Origin: Nymphalis io
Taxonomy: Eukaryota > Arthropoda > Insecta > Lepidoptera > Nymphalidae
NCBI RefSeq assembly: GCF_905147045.1
Contig: NC_065905.1
Span: forward strand, 1,798,001 to 1,862,000
DNA: 64,000 nt
Direction: 5' to 3'
Shown here: piece by piece, positions 11,912 to 23,035 of the stretch
How the letters are laid out: every line of letters begins with the position of its first letter
Position numbering within the stretch: the first letter of the stretch is position 1
Notes under the pieces: model-generated
Seen by the model: the letters and a program-made list of their open reading frames with translations, nothing else
Database searches by the model: none
What the model was told of the DNA's origin: nothing
Made by a program: the position numbers and the translations under genes

Positions 11912-12400
11912 TTTTTTTTTTATATTCGCCGGGAGGGCAAATGACTCTACTCCACCTGATGGTAAGTGGTAGTAGAGTCCAAACGCGACGACGGCCAGTA
12001 CAGATGGGAAAAACGTTCTGCACTAGCCGCCTTCGCCTTGCCGGCCCGCAAGATGCCTCTTCACGCCTTGTTTGAAGGAACCCGGGTTGTAAGAGGAGGG
12101 GAACATGTGAGCTGGTAAGGAATTCCATTTTTTGGAAGTGCGACAAAGAAAGGAGTTGCCAAATTTCTTTGTTCACGATGGAATTGATGTCACAGTTAGG
12201 CGGTGACATCGAGAACCAGCTCGCGTGGACTTAAGTAGGAAGGGGGAAACAGGAATTAGAGAGAATAATTCCTCAGAGCACTCGCCGTGATACAGTAGAT
12301 AGAAAGCGCTCAGTGCTGCTATCTCACGACGCAATTGTAAAGGTTCAAGGGTGTTTGTGACCTTTACGTCGCCAATAATGCGTACGGCACGGTTGAGTAA
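11912..12400 (-). mobile_element. 5'-truncated LINE 3' end
   Basis: On minus, the element enters at about 12400 and ends with ACCACTTACCATCAGGTGG, a GC-rich GTCATTTGCCCTCCCGGCG and an A tail (T10 at 11912-11921 on plus). I recognise the sequence from 12000 to 12400 as a dispersed lepidopteran repeat, but I cannot name its clade. The terminal 19-nt motif is shared with SINE-A. The 124-codon minus ORF inside it shows no domain. Confidence 0.6.
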
Positions 12401-13032
12401 TTAAGACGTAAAAGAATAACAAATAAACAAACACACTTTCGCATTTATTATATTCAAATAAGGATTATTAATCTAAGAAATTGGAAACGTATATGATATG
12501 ATTTTTTTACTATTTATTTATAATATATATACATAGTCAAAACGTCAAAGCCAAACTAGTAATGTACTTTATAATTAATATATTAATATTTTTATTTAAT
12601 TACGATACTGTATGTTCCATCCGTCCGTGTGTCCGCAGTTCCCTCACTGACCGCTGGAGCGTGGTCGGTGGATTGTTTAAAAATTCTGGTGGCTTGCTGG
12701 ATGTTTTCAATTTTTTTTTTTATTGTTTAACATTAATTTGTATGCCGATTCAGACGCGATACCGATTGCTTCGTTGTTTACGATTCACGTAATGGTTTAT
12801 TTCGTGTCAATCGATTTAATGTATGTCCGTATGTAGCTTTGATGTTACGCGTCTGTCATTATTATGCGCATGCTGTTATGTCTCGGCTAAATTAGAATAT
12901 TACGACAATTGTCAACGAGATAAAACTATGTATCAGTTTATTAGATAAATGAGTACCTTGTTCCATAACAAATTTCATCAAAATCAATTCAGTGTCTCAG
13001 CCGTGACAGCATAACAGACAAACAGAGTTACT
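12401..13032. other. unassigned AT-rich sequence
   Basis: No gene is seen. The block 12620-12680 (GTCCGCAGTTCCCTCACTGACC) is GC-richer, and the ORF across it has no recognisable features. Confidence 0.35.
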
Positions 13033-13341
13033 TTAAGGTTTGAGACATTTATTTCCTAAATGAGAACAAAATCCACTTGAACTTAGGAAATACCATTTAA
13101 TATAAAGTACTATACCATAACTTAAGTCTACATTTTTTGCCAGTAAATAACTTTTTAATCTTTTTTTTTTAAATATATTAATTGAATTTGCATTTATAAC
13201 GTCTTTTGGTAACGAATTGTAAAGCTGTGCTCCTTCAAATAATATAGTTTTTGTACCGTACTTAGGGTAATTTGCGTAATTCGATTTTATGTCGGTTTCT
13301 AGTAGAAGAGAATGGGTTTTAGATTGAAAGGTAATTTGTGA
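13033..13341 (-). pseudogene. LINE reverse-transcriptase C-terminal tail remnant
   Basis: An open minus-strand frame with no stop for about 100 codons contains the word GAQLYNSLPKDV, followed by a basic helix with KKRLKSYLL, and ends at a TAA at 13033-13035. A G-x-x-LYN-x-LP word followed by a lysine-rich helix is typical of the extreme C terminus of CR1/Jockey-type LINE ORF2 proteins. The rest of the RT is absent and the 5' side abuts a Helitron-like end, so it is a truncated dead copy. Confidence 0.55.
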
Positions 13342-13372
13342 ATGTACTTTCGCATTTATAATATTAGTATTA
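13342..13372 (-). repeat. Helitron-like 5' terminus
   Basis: On minus it reads TACTAATATTATAAATGCGAA, the same opening seen in the complete element at 55.6 kb. Here it is joined directly to the LINE remnant. Confidence 0.45.
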
Positions 13373-13429
13373 ATTCAATTAGCTGTTCTCCAGCCAACCG
13401 CATTTGATTTAAATGATATCATAACAAAA

Positions 13430-13500
13430 TATTCTTCATTCAATTATTCAGGATGTAGATTCCGAAAAGAACCGGCTGGAAAATCGGAAGGTTCTACGAT
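13430..13500 (-). repeat. LINE 3'-UTR fragment (CCGGTTCTT family)
   Basis: AGAACCGGCTGGAAAATCGG matches on minus the TTGCCGGTTCTTCTC segment found at 18.1, 27.0 and 63.8 kb. Confidence 0.4.
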
Positions 13501-13512
13501 CAATGAAAAAAA

Positions 13513-13672
13513 CGATACTTAGTGTTGCTGTGTTCCGTTGGTGGGTGAGAGAGCAGGGTAACAGGCACAAGTGGCATCCTATCTTAGTTCCCAAAATTGG
13601 TGACGCATTGGCGATCACCGATGTCTATGGGCGATGGTGACATACCATCAGGTGGTCCATTTAAAAAAAAAA
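13513..13672 (+). repeat. SINE-A with internal deletion
   Basis: ATACTTAGTGTTGCTGTGTTCCG is followed by the GGCACAAGTGGCATCCTATCTTAG and TTGGTGACGC segments and by CATACCATCAGGTGGTCCAT plus an A run. Confidence 0.75.
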
Positions 13673-13730
13673 GTATACATAGCCAGTTAGTTTTAACAAT
13701 ATATAAACTGAGTTTAATAAATAAACATTA

Positions 13731-13840
13731 AGGATTAATAATATAAAAGCGAAAGTTCGTTTATTTGTTTGTTATGCTTTCACGTCTTAACTACACAAGG
13801 GATCATGAATTATTGTATGTACATTGCCGTATAGAACCAC
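13731..13840 (+). repeat. Helitron-like / Lep1-like fragment
   Basis: GATTAATAATATAAAAGCGAA, TTTGTTTGTTATGCTTTCACG and CTTAACTACACAAGGGATCATGAA follow the order of the copies at 8.1 and 30.3 kb. Confidence 0.5.
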
Positions 13841-14701
13841 AAACAGATTGTATGTATGTATTTTTATGTTATACATAACATAGCATTACATTACTAGGTT
13901 GCAAATAGTTGCACTTAAATACAGAACTTTACAACAAATTCTTACAAAAACATAAAAGACAAAACAACTCATTACTTAGACAACTATTAACCCCACCAAC
14001 TCCTATCGACGCTTCAAGGTATTAAGAACAAAAAGGCTTGCAATAAAAATTAATGAAACAAAAATTACATTCCTAATTAGCTTATAATGATAAATTATCT
14101 GAAATGATTACAAGAGAATATATTTATATTGAACGATGTTTTTTAATAGAATCCAATAAGGCCTTTGAGATAAAAACGTAGTTACGGCCGCCTATTACAC
14201 CGTAACGTAATAAAATTAACCGAATATGGTTGCGATATCGATATCACATGCATATGATAAATCGATTTTATTTGCATTTATCATTTTAATTTACATTTTC
14301 TATAAGCGATAACTAATGATAATAGTGTAGGAATATTTTTTCTGATAATTAAATTGAAATTCAATGAAGCAAATCTTTAGCTACTTGAATAGATGTTTCA
14401 TTATGTAGATGTTTAATATTGATTGTAATTTGTTTTATAATGGCTACGATTAAGCTACTTGTTAAGTTCAAATTAAGTTTATCATCGTAAAGTAAGTTAA
14501 ATGTAAAATGTAAATGTTGTTTTTGATAAACGTTTGAGAAAACTAGGACTAAACAGTATAATTATAATGGGTAGTATTTGAAATATTTATATATTAATAG
14601 CATGAAAAATAATCTTAAGTATTAAAATTGATTCCAACTTACTTTAATAACACCGAACAATAAAAGCATCCAATTAAATAAATCACAACGTAATTATATC
14701 G
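13841..14701. other. unassigned AT-rich sequence
   Basis: No coding or RNA feature was recognised. It includes a small hairpin ATGTTATACATAACAT near 13865. Confidence 0.35.
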
Positions 14702-14808
14702 AATCATCATCATATTCAGCCCACATTAATCCACTGCTGGACATAGGCCTCCTCACAGGCGCGCCAATTCTCCCGGTCCTGTGCTAGTCGCATCCATTGA
14801 ACACCGAT
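14702..14808 (-). mobile_element. LINE 3' end with (ATGATG)n tail
   Basis: Read on minus, the sequence runs GCGACTAGCACAGGACCGG, GGCCTATGTCCAGCAGTGG, then a stop and a GATGATG tail. It is the extreme C terminus and tail of an RTE-like or related LINE (the Q-D-R-x-x-W...VQQW text pattern, also seen at 29.7 and 34.8 kb). Confidence 0.6.
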
Positions 14809-15249
14809 TAATTATATCGAATATATTATTTAAATATATATGTATATATATTTCATAATCTCGTCACGGTGTAATGGCGCCGCTTATATTTAATGTCATT
14901 TCTATTGTAACATAATGCAAACGACAGGAAGACAGACGTCTAATTTGACATTTGACATAATTCCAGGCCGCCATTATCCGAAGATTCTCTCCTGTCACTT
15001 CTGTTCTTTTTACGTAATCCAAGGGCATAGAGTTCAATTTCCCGTAACGACACCTGACGGCAATTCGTCGCTAAGAATACCATAGGTAACCTTGTGAATT
15101 GTTTTTCTGACAATGGCCGAGTTATGTAATTCTATGGTGATTTCGAACGCGACGTTTTGCAAGGAAAAATTATTGTGTGTAAATATTTACATATACGTGT
15201 ATTACTAGCAATAATCGTCGCAGATTCGCTCTCGTAAAAATATAATACT
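14809..15249. other. unassigned sequence
   Basis: No repeat recognised. Positions 14920-15170 are somewhat GC-richer, with several isolated CpG words, but I found no frame or motif to call. Confidence 0.3.
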
Positions 15250-15420
15250 GTGATGATGGTTGTCCTTATCACTGAATTCGGTAATGGCGGCTTTTCTTAA
15301 TATGCGGAGAAGATTATAGAGCACAAGTGTGTGTGCAAACACAAGTTCAATCTCTATTGCATTTTTATCATTAACCGATGGGACAGCAATCCGACATGAT
15401 TTTGGAGGCATGTGAGAGGA
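15250..15420 (-). repeat. SINE-C, diverged fragment
   Basis: ATAGAGCACAAGTGTGTGTGC, AACACAAGTTCAATCTCTATT and GATGGGACAGCAATCCGACA align with the tail half of SINE-C on minus. The 92-codon ORF across it is repeat-derived. Confidence 0.6.
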
Positions 15421-17224
15421 AATAATGAAATTTTTTTCATAGTAGTAGAAAATTACTTGAACAATTTTAATAAAACCTTGCATTCTATTAGTTTATACAA
15501 GAGAAAACTTTTTTAAAGACTTTGTACGGTTAAAAGCTCAGAAGCAAACAGACCGATTTGCTTACTCTAGTCTGCTTCTAAAGGTTATAAAGTAAAAGCC
15601 AGATGTCCCAAATCATTAAAGCCATCAGACGAAAGGTGATTATTTAGGATTTGTTTATAATATCATTTATAAAGTATAAGCGTTTAGACGAATTTATATC
15701 AAACGTGACCGCTACAAAGGACCACAATATATATAATTTGTAAAAATCTAAAAAGTATTCTAAAATCATCTCGAATATTAATTTTGACATAATACCCATT
15801 GAACTTGACACGTTATCACTGTTTCAAATCTTGTATCATTAAAAATTTTATATAGTGTTACAACTCAACGACAGTTTTGCATCTATTAAAACAAAAAACA
15901 TCATCGATTGTATCTTATTACAAAGAAAATAAAGATCATTTTCGTTGGCGATGTTATTTATTAACTGTATTTAATCATGTGCCTCGTTTATAATCACACA
16001 TTATGTGTCAACGTAAGCGGCTCATGAAATAGTGGGTTCAACGTGAACGCTGCTCCACGGTTCCCACGACGAATGGTTGTAATTACACAGATATTACCAG
16101 TTCTATCGCCAATTCGATGGTATCTTTGGCTGGTGGAGCGACTAAATGACTAATGTGAATCTAGATCACCTCGCTAATTACGAAACATGTTTTTTGGAAT
16201 TGCCTATGAAGCTGTTAATGTACACGTTCTTAAAACTGCCTCTAATTAAAATTATATAAAATTGAAATTTTTTAAACATTACTCTAAAAAATAACGCCAT
16301 GTTTGTTATTATAATGTTTCGTTAAAATGAACAGTACAACGTATGTTCAATTTTCCTTCGCGACCAAAATCAAAATATACATTATTTAAGTAGGCTCTTA
16401 TCAAATTCCGGCCTTACCCTAGCTAATGCTTTTTTATCTTGCTATAAAAACGCTTACGAATTCCCCTACCTGAATTGTCAATATGTGGGGCTCACAGGCA
16501 CCAAGTGCGCCAGAATGCCCGCTAAAAAACCAGCGGTAACCACTCTGTTTCTTCAATAACGGGTTAACTTGCGCAAGCTATGCGCTTACTACCGGGAAAC
16601 TCCCCAGCCACTTCTGGGCTAAAGCCTCCCACTGGATCCTTAATAGCCGTCACTGCTTATTTCTACCAGACGTTCTGTTGCACTTTTTTCGTATATCATA
16701 GTCGCATTTAAAATCTGATAATTGTATATTGACAAATAGGCTCTTCACAGTTTTTGATATTCAATCAAATTATTATCTGCATATGGAAATGAATTGGAAA
16801 ATGAAAAAAACCTTGACGTAATAAACGATGAAACGTAAATTTCATTGACACGATATAACGATAGCCGTTTTACAATTGTAATTACGAAACAAATAATTGA
16901 ATGCGCAGCGATTTTCGTCCTAATTCCCTTGATTTAAGGACAGCTTTACGAATTTCGGTGTATTTGTTAATATTGTTTGGCCTATGACTCACGGATTCAG
17001 TTCAAATGGTTTAAAATTGTCAGTTCCTTTTGAATTGACGCCAATTTGCATTATAGAGTTGTTCACACCGTTACATGGTGACACATCGTCTATTTGACCG
17101 AATTACTGGGCTGGTCTCCTCAAAACAAAATAATTCTTAAAAGTTTCTTAAGATAATATAAGAATCTGTTTTCAAATCTTTCATAATATTCTAAACTTAA
17201 TTTTCAATTAAGTATGAAGCTTAG
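15421..17224. other. unassigned sequence
   Basis: No supported gene in about 1.8 kb. Positions 16480-16680 are conspicuously less AT-rich (GGCTCACAGGCACCAAGTGC, CCCAGCCACTTCTGGGC) and may be an old transposon fragment. The rest is ordinary AT-rich DNA. Confidence 0.35.
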
Positions 17225-17346
17225 GGTATTGGGGTTGAGCATGTAAGCAATAGATAGTATTTCTTGCAGTGTCACTGTCTATGAAGGGCGGTAAGCACTT
17301 ACCACCAGATTACCAATTTGCGAATCTGTCTACTATTTAAAATATA
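17225..17346 (+). repeat. SINE-A 3' half, diverged
   Basis: ATGTAAGCAATAGATAGTATT, TCACTGTCTATGAAGGGCGG and CACTTACCACCAGATTACC correspond to the SINE-A 3' half, including the decayed stem-loop. Confidence 0.6.
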
Positions 17347-17934
17347 AACTTCAGGGCTTCAGGCAGAATAAAGTAACAAAGTAGCCTGTAAATATCCCGC
17401 AGGTGGACTAACGGCTTACGAGGAAGTTTGGAGGTTGGTAGACACATATGTACCATATTTTATCAGATTCATATAATAATATAATTATAATATTATGTTT
17501 TAATTTTTTGTAAAAAGTTTGCCAATCTTCCAGGCTACCTAACAGCAGTGGTCGCTCCCGCCTATAGACGGATCAAAGATGTTATCTTATAATCAAAACC
17601 AAATATTTTCATTCAAAGAAACCTTTACAATTATTTTCAATAAACAAATAAGGGCCTGCACAAAGCTTTACCGCTAAAAAAAGGAACAAATATTAAAGAT
17701 AATTTTATACGGAGCCAAGACAACTAAAACAGGATCACGCAAAGTCAAATGTTGAATCTTACTCATACTCGTACAGTAACACGATATACGTCTCGAGGCA
17801 AATTGCGTTAATTCGATTATAGTTAGTATTCGGATGTGCCTTTTCCCAGGCTGTTAAACATGTTTACCTAGATCACTGATCCAATGTCAACGGAATAAAT
17901 TAAAAAAAAAACAAATAATGTTAATTATACATGA
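17347..17934. other. unassigned AT-rich sequence
   Basis: I see nothing that I can identify. Confidence 0.35.
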
Positions 17935-18132
17935 TATTGATGTATTGAGTAATAGATTAACGTGGTATGGGCATGTGATGAGAGGGATGAAAAGCATGTT
18001 ACTAGAAGGGTGATGAGTATGGATGTTGATGGATGTAGGGGACGGGGGATGGGGGACGAGTGACAGAGAGAAGTGGAAGGAAAATACATGTTGTGCTGAC
18101 TTCACGTAGTGGGATAAGGGCAGGAAGAAGAT
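17935..18132 (+). pseudogene. LINE RT C-terminal remnant, internally deleted
   Basis: GTGGTATGGGCATGTGATGAG and ATGGATGTTGATGGATG encode the W-Y-G-H-V-M and M-N-V-D-G text that ends the ORF of a LINE. A better copy lies at 21.4 kb. Here a stretch between GGGGGATGGGG and GACGAGTGACAGAGAG is deleted relative to that copy. It ends GTAGTGGGATAAGGGCAGGAAGAAGA. Confidence 0.65.
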
Positions 18133-18143
18133 ATATAATATTG

Positions 18144-18275
18144 CTTAGTTTCTTTTGCCGGTTCTTCTCAGGTCTGGGTGTTTCATTTCCGAACCGGTGG
18201 TAGTTTCTAATATGACTATCAAGAAGCAAGTGTACTTCCATGTTAAATAAAGAATTTTGATTGTGATTTATAAAT
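18144..18275 (+). mobile_element. LINE 3'-UTR tail (CCGGTTCTT family)
   Basis: TTGCCGGTTCTTCTCAGGTC, CGAACCGGTGGTAGT and TAAATAAAGAATTTTGATTG match the 3' end shared by the copies at 27.0 and 63.8 kb, which finishes in a TTTGA-type tail. Confidence 0.6.
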
Positions 18276-18732
18276 CGTTTTTTAATAAAACCCCACATGA
18301 ATGGGGCAATAAATTAATTAATTAAAATAACTCATATTCAAACTTTTATATATATTCATCATCTTTGAAATTATCAACTATTAATTTGACTGCATTTTTT
18401 TTATAATCGTGTATCTTATATGCTCTATAAATTAAAGTTTCTTAATATTATTTACAAATCTATGAAAGGAATACCAAATACATCTTTTTAAATTCACACT
18501 TTAGTACATAAAAGATGTGAACTACCTTTTATATTTAAACTGGTAGTGTATTTATCCGTCACACTTCAAAACCAAATCACATAAATATATTTCAACATAA
18601 AGTAAATTTAATGATTCAAAACATAACGTCTCCATATAAATAATGATAAGGAAAAAGCCAGTCGTAACAAAAACCTTGGCCTTGTATGGTATCTTTATTA
18701 TCGTGACCAACCGACCGACACCTGATTTCTGC
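18276..18732. other. unassigned AT-rich sequence
   Basis: No gene or repeat is recognised. A 64-codon minus ORF has no features. Confidence 0.35.
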
Positions 18733-19080
18733 ACATCCACAACCAAAGGAAACGATTACTGACTCGTTCTGTAAATGATTTGGAGCAAAGTAATATATAT
18801 ACTAATCAAAGGGTTTACATTGTTAAGGTGAATATGAATCATTCGTGTATATTAAAGAGATTATAATAACAGCAGCTTTGCTTATTAAAAATTCCATTTT
18901 TTTGTGGACATGCTCAACCAAAGGAAGCGATTGCTGACTTATTGTGTAAATAATTTGGAGTTAAGTAATATATATACGAATCAAAGTCCTTACATTGTTA
19001 GTATTATTATATAATCATCTGTGTATATTAAAGGCATTAACAACAGCAGCTTTGATTAGTAGAAATAGCATTTTTTGTTT
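18733..19080. repeat. diverged tandem duplication, two units of about 175 bp
   Basis: Unit 1 (18733-18907) and unit 2 (18908-19080) align by eye end to end. Both have CAACCAAAGGAA, CGATT-CTGACT, TAATATATATAC, AATCAAAG, TTACATTGTTA, GTGTATATTAAAG, AACAGCAGCTTTG and an A/T-rich CATTTTTT end. Point changes and small indels separate them. The unit matches none of the mobile elements in the window. Confidence 0.75.
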
Positions 19081-19365
19081 AATTTATCTAGACTTTAAAG
19101 CTATGACTAATTATATTCTGGTCTCATACTAATGACTAGATTTGAAAGCCTTAATGAATGCATTGAAGAACTGGAACATGCTAATGATTAAAAATACTAA
19201 GCACTTATAATATATAAGGACTTTAAAACCACTAATTATTTATTCAAAGAACGTTTGAGTAAGAGAAAAATAATAATTGATTTCGAATTAAATTAGAATC
19301 CGTGATTTACTAACAAACACATAAACAGAGAAAGGTTGGCATGTTTATTATATTAGTAAGATAAA

Positions 19366-19643
19366 CTTGATTGCCCTATTGGCTTAGTAAATAGCTTATA
19401 AGGCTCCAGACACCAAGACTCTGGATTCAAAATCAGGGATCAGATCATTAAAATATTATTGTTTCGAAACAATTCACAGTAGCAGCTCACAGTTTAGAAG
19501 CAATGCTCACGATTTCAGACAACGCAAAGCACGTAAAGCTGTTGGTCCTGCTTTTAAACTTTATGGTCATATGAGATTGTCTTTGAAATATGAGTGTGAG
19601 AGAACCTATGAATGTGCTCACACAAGTTTATAGTAGTATGTAG
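19366..19643 (+). repeat. SINE-C, old copy
   Basis: The head is visible as CCCTATTGGCTTAGTAAATAG and TGGATTCAAAATCAGGG. The body has TTCACAGTAGCAGCTCAC, AAAGCACGTAAAGCTGTTGG and a decayed GTGTGAGAGAACC segment. Confidence 0.7.
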
Positions 19644-19740
19644 TGGGCCCCTGTCTGTCTGCCTGTCTGTTACGCTCTCACGACCAAACTACGAAGCAAG
19701 CTTAAGTCAAAAGGAATGACATCGGGTTTTACTACGACTT
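19644..19740 (+). repeat. Lep1-like repeat fragment
   Basis: GGGCCCCTGTCTGTCTGCC, GTTACGCTCTCACGACCAAAC and ATGACATCGGGTTTTACTA form a text block seen in variants through lepidopteran DNA. It abuts the SINE-C tail directly. Confidence 0.35.
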
Positions 19741-21439
19741 TATATCTAATTTCTGCCATAATATGATAGGCTTGACATTAAGTGTCCCCAGAGCAAAAGT
19801 TGTACTTACATTTTAACAAAACCCAGCCTAAGATACTAAGCAATACCTAAATTGCTGTTACATTTCAATCGACTTTCATTTTTTAAGTCATACAATATTT
19901 CGCAACAAACAAAACATCGAAACTCCATTACTTTAAGTATCTTTTCAAATATCTGAGATGTTATCTTTAAAGAAGTAGACAGGAAGGAAACCTATATTTG
20001 AATGGCGACAATCCCCATTATATCATCACGCCGCACCGACGGAGCCAGCGTTCCGTATCGCCCTCCACGAACACTGTATTATTGGTATATTCGCGTGTTT
20101 TATAGCTCAATGGCATGAGGTTTTTGATAATCAAAATGATATATAGTTTATATACCATATAGATAAATAATTTTTCTTTAAATTATCAATATATTAAAAT
20201 AAAATAATAATAAACTCGTTTAGTATTTTAATAAAATTATATGTTATTGTTCTTATGCGTATATAATATTGTAGACATTCAAAATAAAAAACACTGAATA
20301 TATAACAAATTATTCAAAAATATTATTAATGCTTTTCACTGAAGTATGATAATGTATGTAATATGAGTAAAGTTTTTATATATAATATTTGTACGATTAT
20401 ATATAGATCAAGATTTTATAAACACACAGAAAACCTGATTCTTGGTTATGTGGCTTTCTTACCCATTAATACCTATATGACGGCAGTCCTCTGCTCATAT
20501 CTGAGCGGCTACGGTATCGCTTGGACAAAACGCACCTTCCAACTTTCTAATGTAGTAAGTACCCTGCGCTACAGAACTGAGCAGTCAAAGTGGACCAAAT
20601 CATCAAAATATATTGGCAAATACTTTCTATACGGCTTAGGATAATAAATTGAAATTCACCACTCTATTTAAATAGACCATTCGTCTACATTTAGCATATA
20701 TATGGCATAATCCACTAAAATCGTAACCTATATTCCTAAGCCCACATTGTGTATTTGCAACGAGAATATCTTATGATAATATATTCGAAATTACAAAAAT
20801 ACCTGCATACATATTGATTTATTGCAAAATTATCTAACAGTGGTTTTCATTGCCTTTCTCTCAGCGTGTTTTATCTTCATTCCACTTTATGAAATCTGTT
20901 TTTTCTACTTTCCTATTCAATTTCATCGATTAGATCAAAGAGCCGCTCGTACAATTACGGTCAATATTCAACACTTCATTGCCTCCAATTAGTTGTTTTT
21001 TTAGTTCCACCACGGTCGGTTTCCCGACTAAATGATAATCGGTCGTAATCAATCAAACCCTCACCTTTGGTTGTGGCTAATGACACGTGACACCGCGGGA
21101 CTTGGTTAGTTTAACGTCAATATTACAATGGTAGGTGACGAATTAACGATCCGAATCTATTGTTGAAAGTATTTGATAAGCGCCACGAATATTCAAATTT
21201 GATTGTGATTTTAATCAAAGTCTTTTATGGGGTGAGATAAGATGTTAAACGCATGGCCGAGGGGTAGTCTGGTAGTTTACCTAGGAGTATTTTTAAGGTA
21301 CGAATAGTGACTGGCGGAGAAACCATCACCATCTACTACCCCCGGTATTTTGCTACCTATATCTTACTTGACATTGAGTATTATAAATACATCTGGATTC
21401 TGCTTTCAAACAGCGGTTTTGCTAAGGTCCATTATGTAG
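19741..21439. other. unassigned sequence
   Basis: No recognised repeat. A 93-codon ORF (20363-20644) covers a GC-richer patch that contains a good splice-donor word (GTAAGT at 20555), but no conserved domain is visible. It remains an unsupported exon candidate. Confidence 0.3.
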
Positions 21440-21765
21440 TTAGACTGGACAAGATAAGAAACGAGTATATCAGAGGAAGTCTGAGAGTAGCACCAATAGT
21501 TGAAAAGTTGAAGAGTAATAGATTAGTGTGGTATGGGCATGTGATGAGGAGGGATGAACGGCATGTTACCAAAAGGGTGATGAGTATGAATGTTGATGGA
21601 TATAGGGGACGGGGGAGGCTGAAGAAAATGCGGATGGATTACGTAAGAAAGGATATGTGTATGAAAGGGGTAAGTGCTGAGATGACGAGTGACAGAAAGA
21701 AGTTGATGGAAAGAACATGATGTGCCGACCGAGCCACGTAGTGGGATAAGGGCAGGAAAAAGAAG
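21440..21765 (+). pseudogene. LINE RT C-terminal fragment
   Basis: The frame at 21307-21720 gains LINE character from about 21440 on: L-D-K-I-R-N-E-Y-I-R-G, then RLVWYGHVMRRDE, then GRGRLKK and a final basic, methionine-rich stretch. These words end the ORF of an insect LINE. The endonuclease and the RT catalytic core are absent, so it is a 5'-truncated copy. The A/G-rich tail follows GTGGGATAAGGGCAGG. The first 45 codons of the frame are not LINE-like and are likely accidental. Confidence 0.75.
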
Positions 21766-22887
21766 ATTATGTTAAAGGACTAAATACTTACATTTTTTGT
21801 ATTATAGCCGGATTTTAACCTTGGTCCTTTGAACCTCATACAATTTTTATTATTTTGCCAGCCGTACCTATCGTGGTCATGAGGTGATTCATAGCGAATA
21901 CAATGAATAAAATAGATGCACATTTCGTAAATTTTAAGTTTAAATAATACATGTAGTCAAGACTGGATGAATGAAAATGAATGCATCTGAACCAGCTTGC
22001 AGATCTAACCCTAAGCCATCAGTATTCATTTACTCCGCGTCTTTAAAATTATATAACCATTTTTTATGATACAAAATATTTAATAAATTTTAGTGTTTAT
22101 CTTAAATCCGTGTAAGACATGCGATCCGCCATTGAACAATTGTTCCGCTTTATACATTACCCTAAAAAAAAAAGAGAAAGTATCCAAAAGTGGGACTATT
22201 ACATTCTAACTGGGCTGTTTGTATGAAAAATTGTATTTATGAATGAAAAAAAAATATATTTATAAAATAAATGTTTAACCCAAAATCCAAAAAATTATTT
22301 TACACAACAATAATAAAAAAGTGTTTAACTGTGTAAATAATACTAGAATACCAGAATTATAAAAGAGGCATTCGTATTTTAAAAAACTGGTAATGTTAAA
22401 AATAGCTCATGAAGATCAAACATATTTCTACAGCGATAATATTACGCACAATTCCGCGAACGTTGCACAAGATGGCGTGGTTATAATGATAGTAATAAAA
22501 ATAACAGTAACCGCGCTTACAAGAGGCAATTAAACATCGGTCGGATCGTGACAAACAAAAGACATACGTGAAATTACTTGCCATTACTCGATCATTGAAC
22601 TAACACTATGGAAATGATATCAGATTTACGCACGCTTCCTTTGATGTATAGCCTATTCCATTGAATTGACTTGACATAGAAAGAAAATTTGCGAAACTAA
22701 TTGACTTTTAATTTTGACTTAATGGCCTAAAATTTTAATTTATCTTACGATAGAAGAGTCGTCTAATCGTGTCGGATAAATAATAATTGACTAAGTCTCT
22801 TACCAGTTCTCTTTAGTTGAACTTACATATCGAGCTGGTAGATTAACATTTAACATATTACTGAAAAAAGAGGATTAAATTTTAGTG
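21766..22887. other. unassigned AT-rich sequence
   Basis: No gene is supported. There is a 62-codon minus ORF at 22396-22584 with no family features. Confidence 0.35.
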
Positions 22888-23035
22888 ACTGCTTATTTAT
22901 TTCTTTATTACGCTTTCACGTCTTAACTATTCAATCGATTAAAATAAAATTTCGCATACACCTCGTCACGAGCACAGAATAGGAAGGGTAACCCACTTGC
23001 ACATGGCTCCCCTCCCCACCCCTGACACGGACGGA
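22888..23035 (+). repeat. Helitron-like / Lep1-like fragment
   Basis: TTACGCTTTCACGTCTTAAC, TATTCAATCGAT, AAATTTCGCATACACCTCGTC and a CATGGCTCCCCTCCCC segment extend further into the element than the copies at 8.1 and 13.7 kb. Confidence 0.5.

Noticed and set aside
12630..12680. GC-rich patch as an exon
   Set aside because: No splice-flanked frame and no protein-like composition.
21307..21720. 137-codon ORF as a host gene
   Set aside because: Its C-terminal two thirds are LINE ORF text, and the rest is accidental upstream reading frame.
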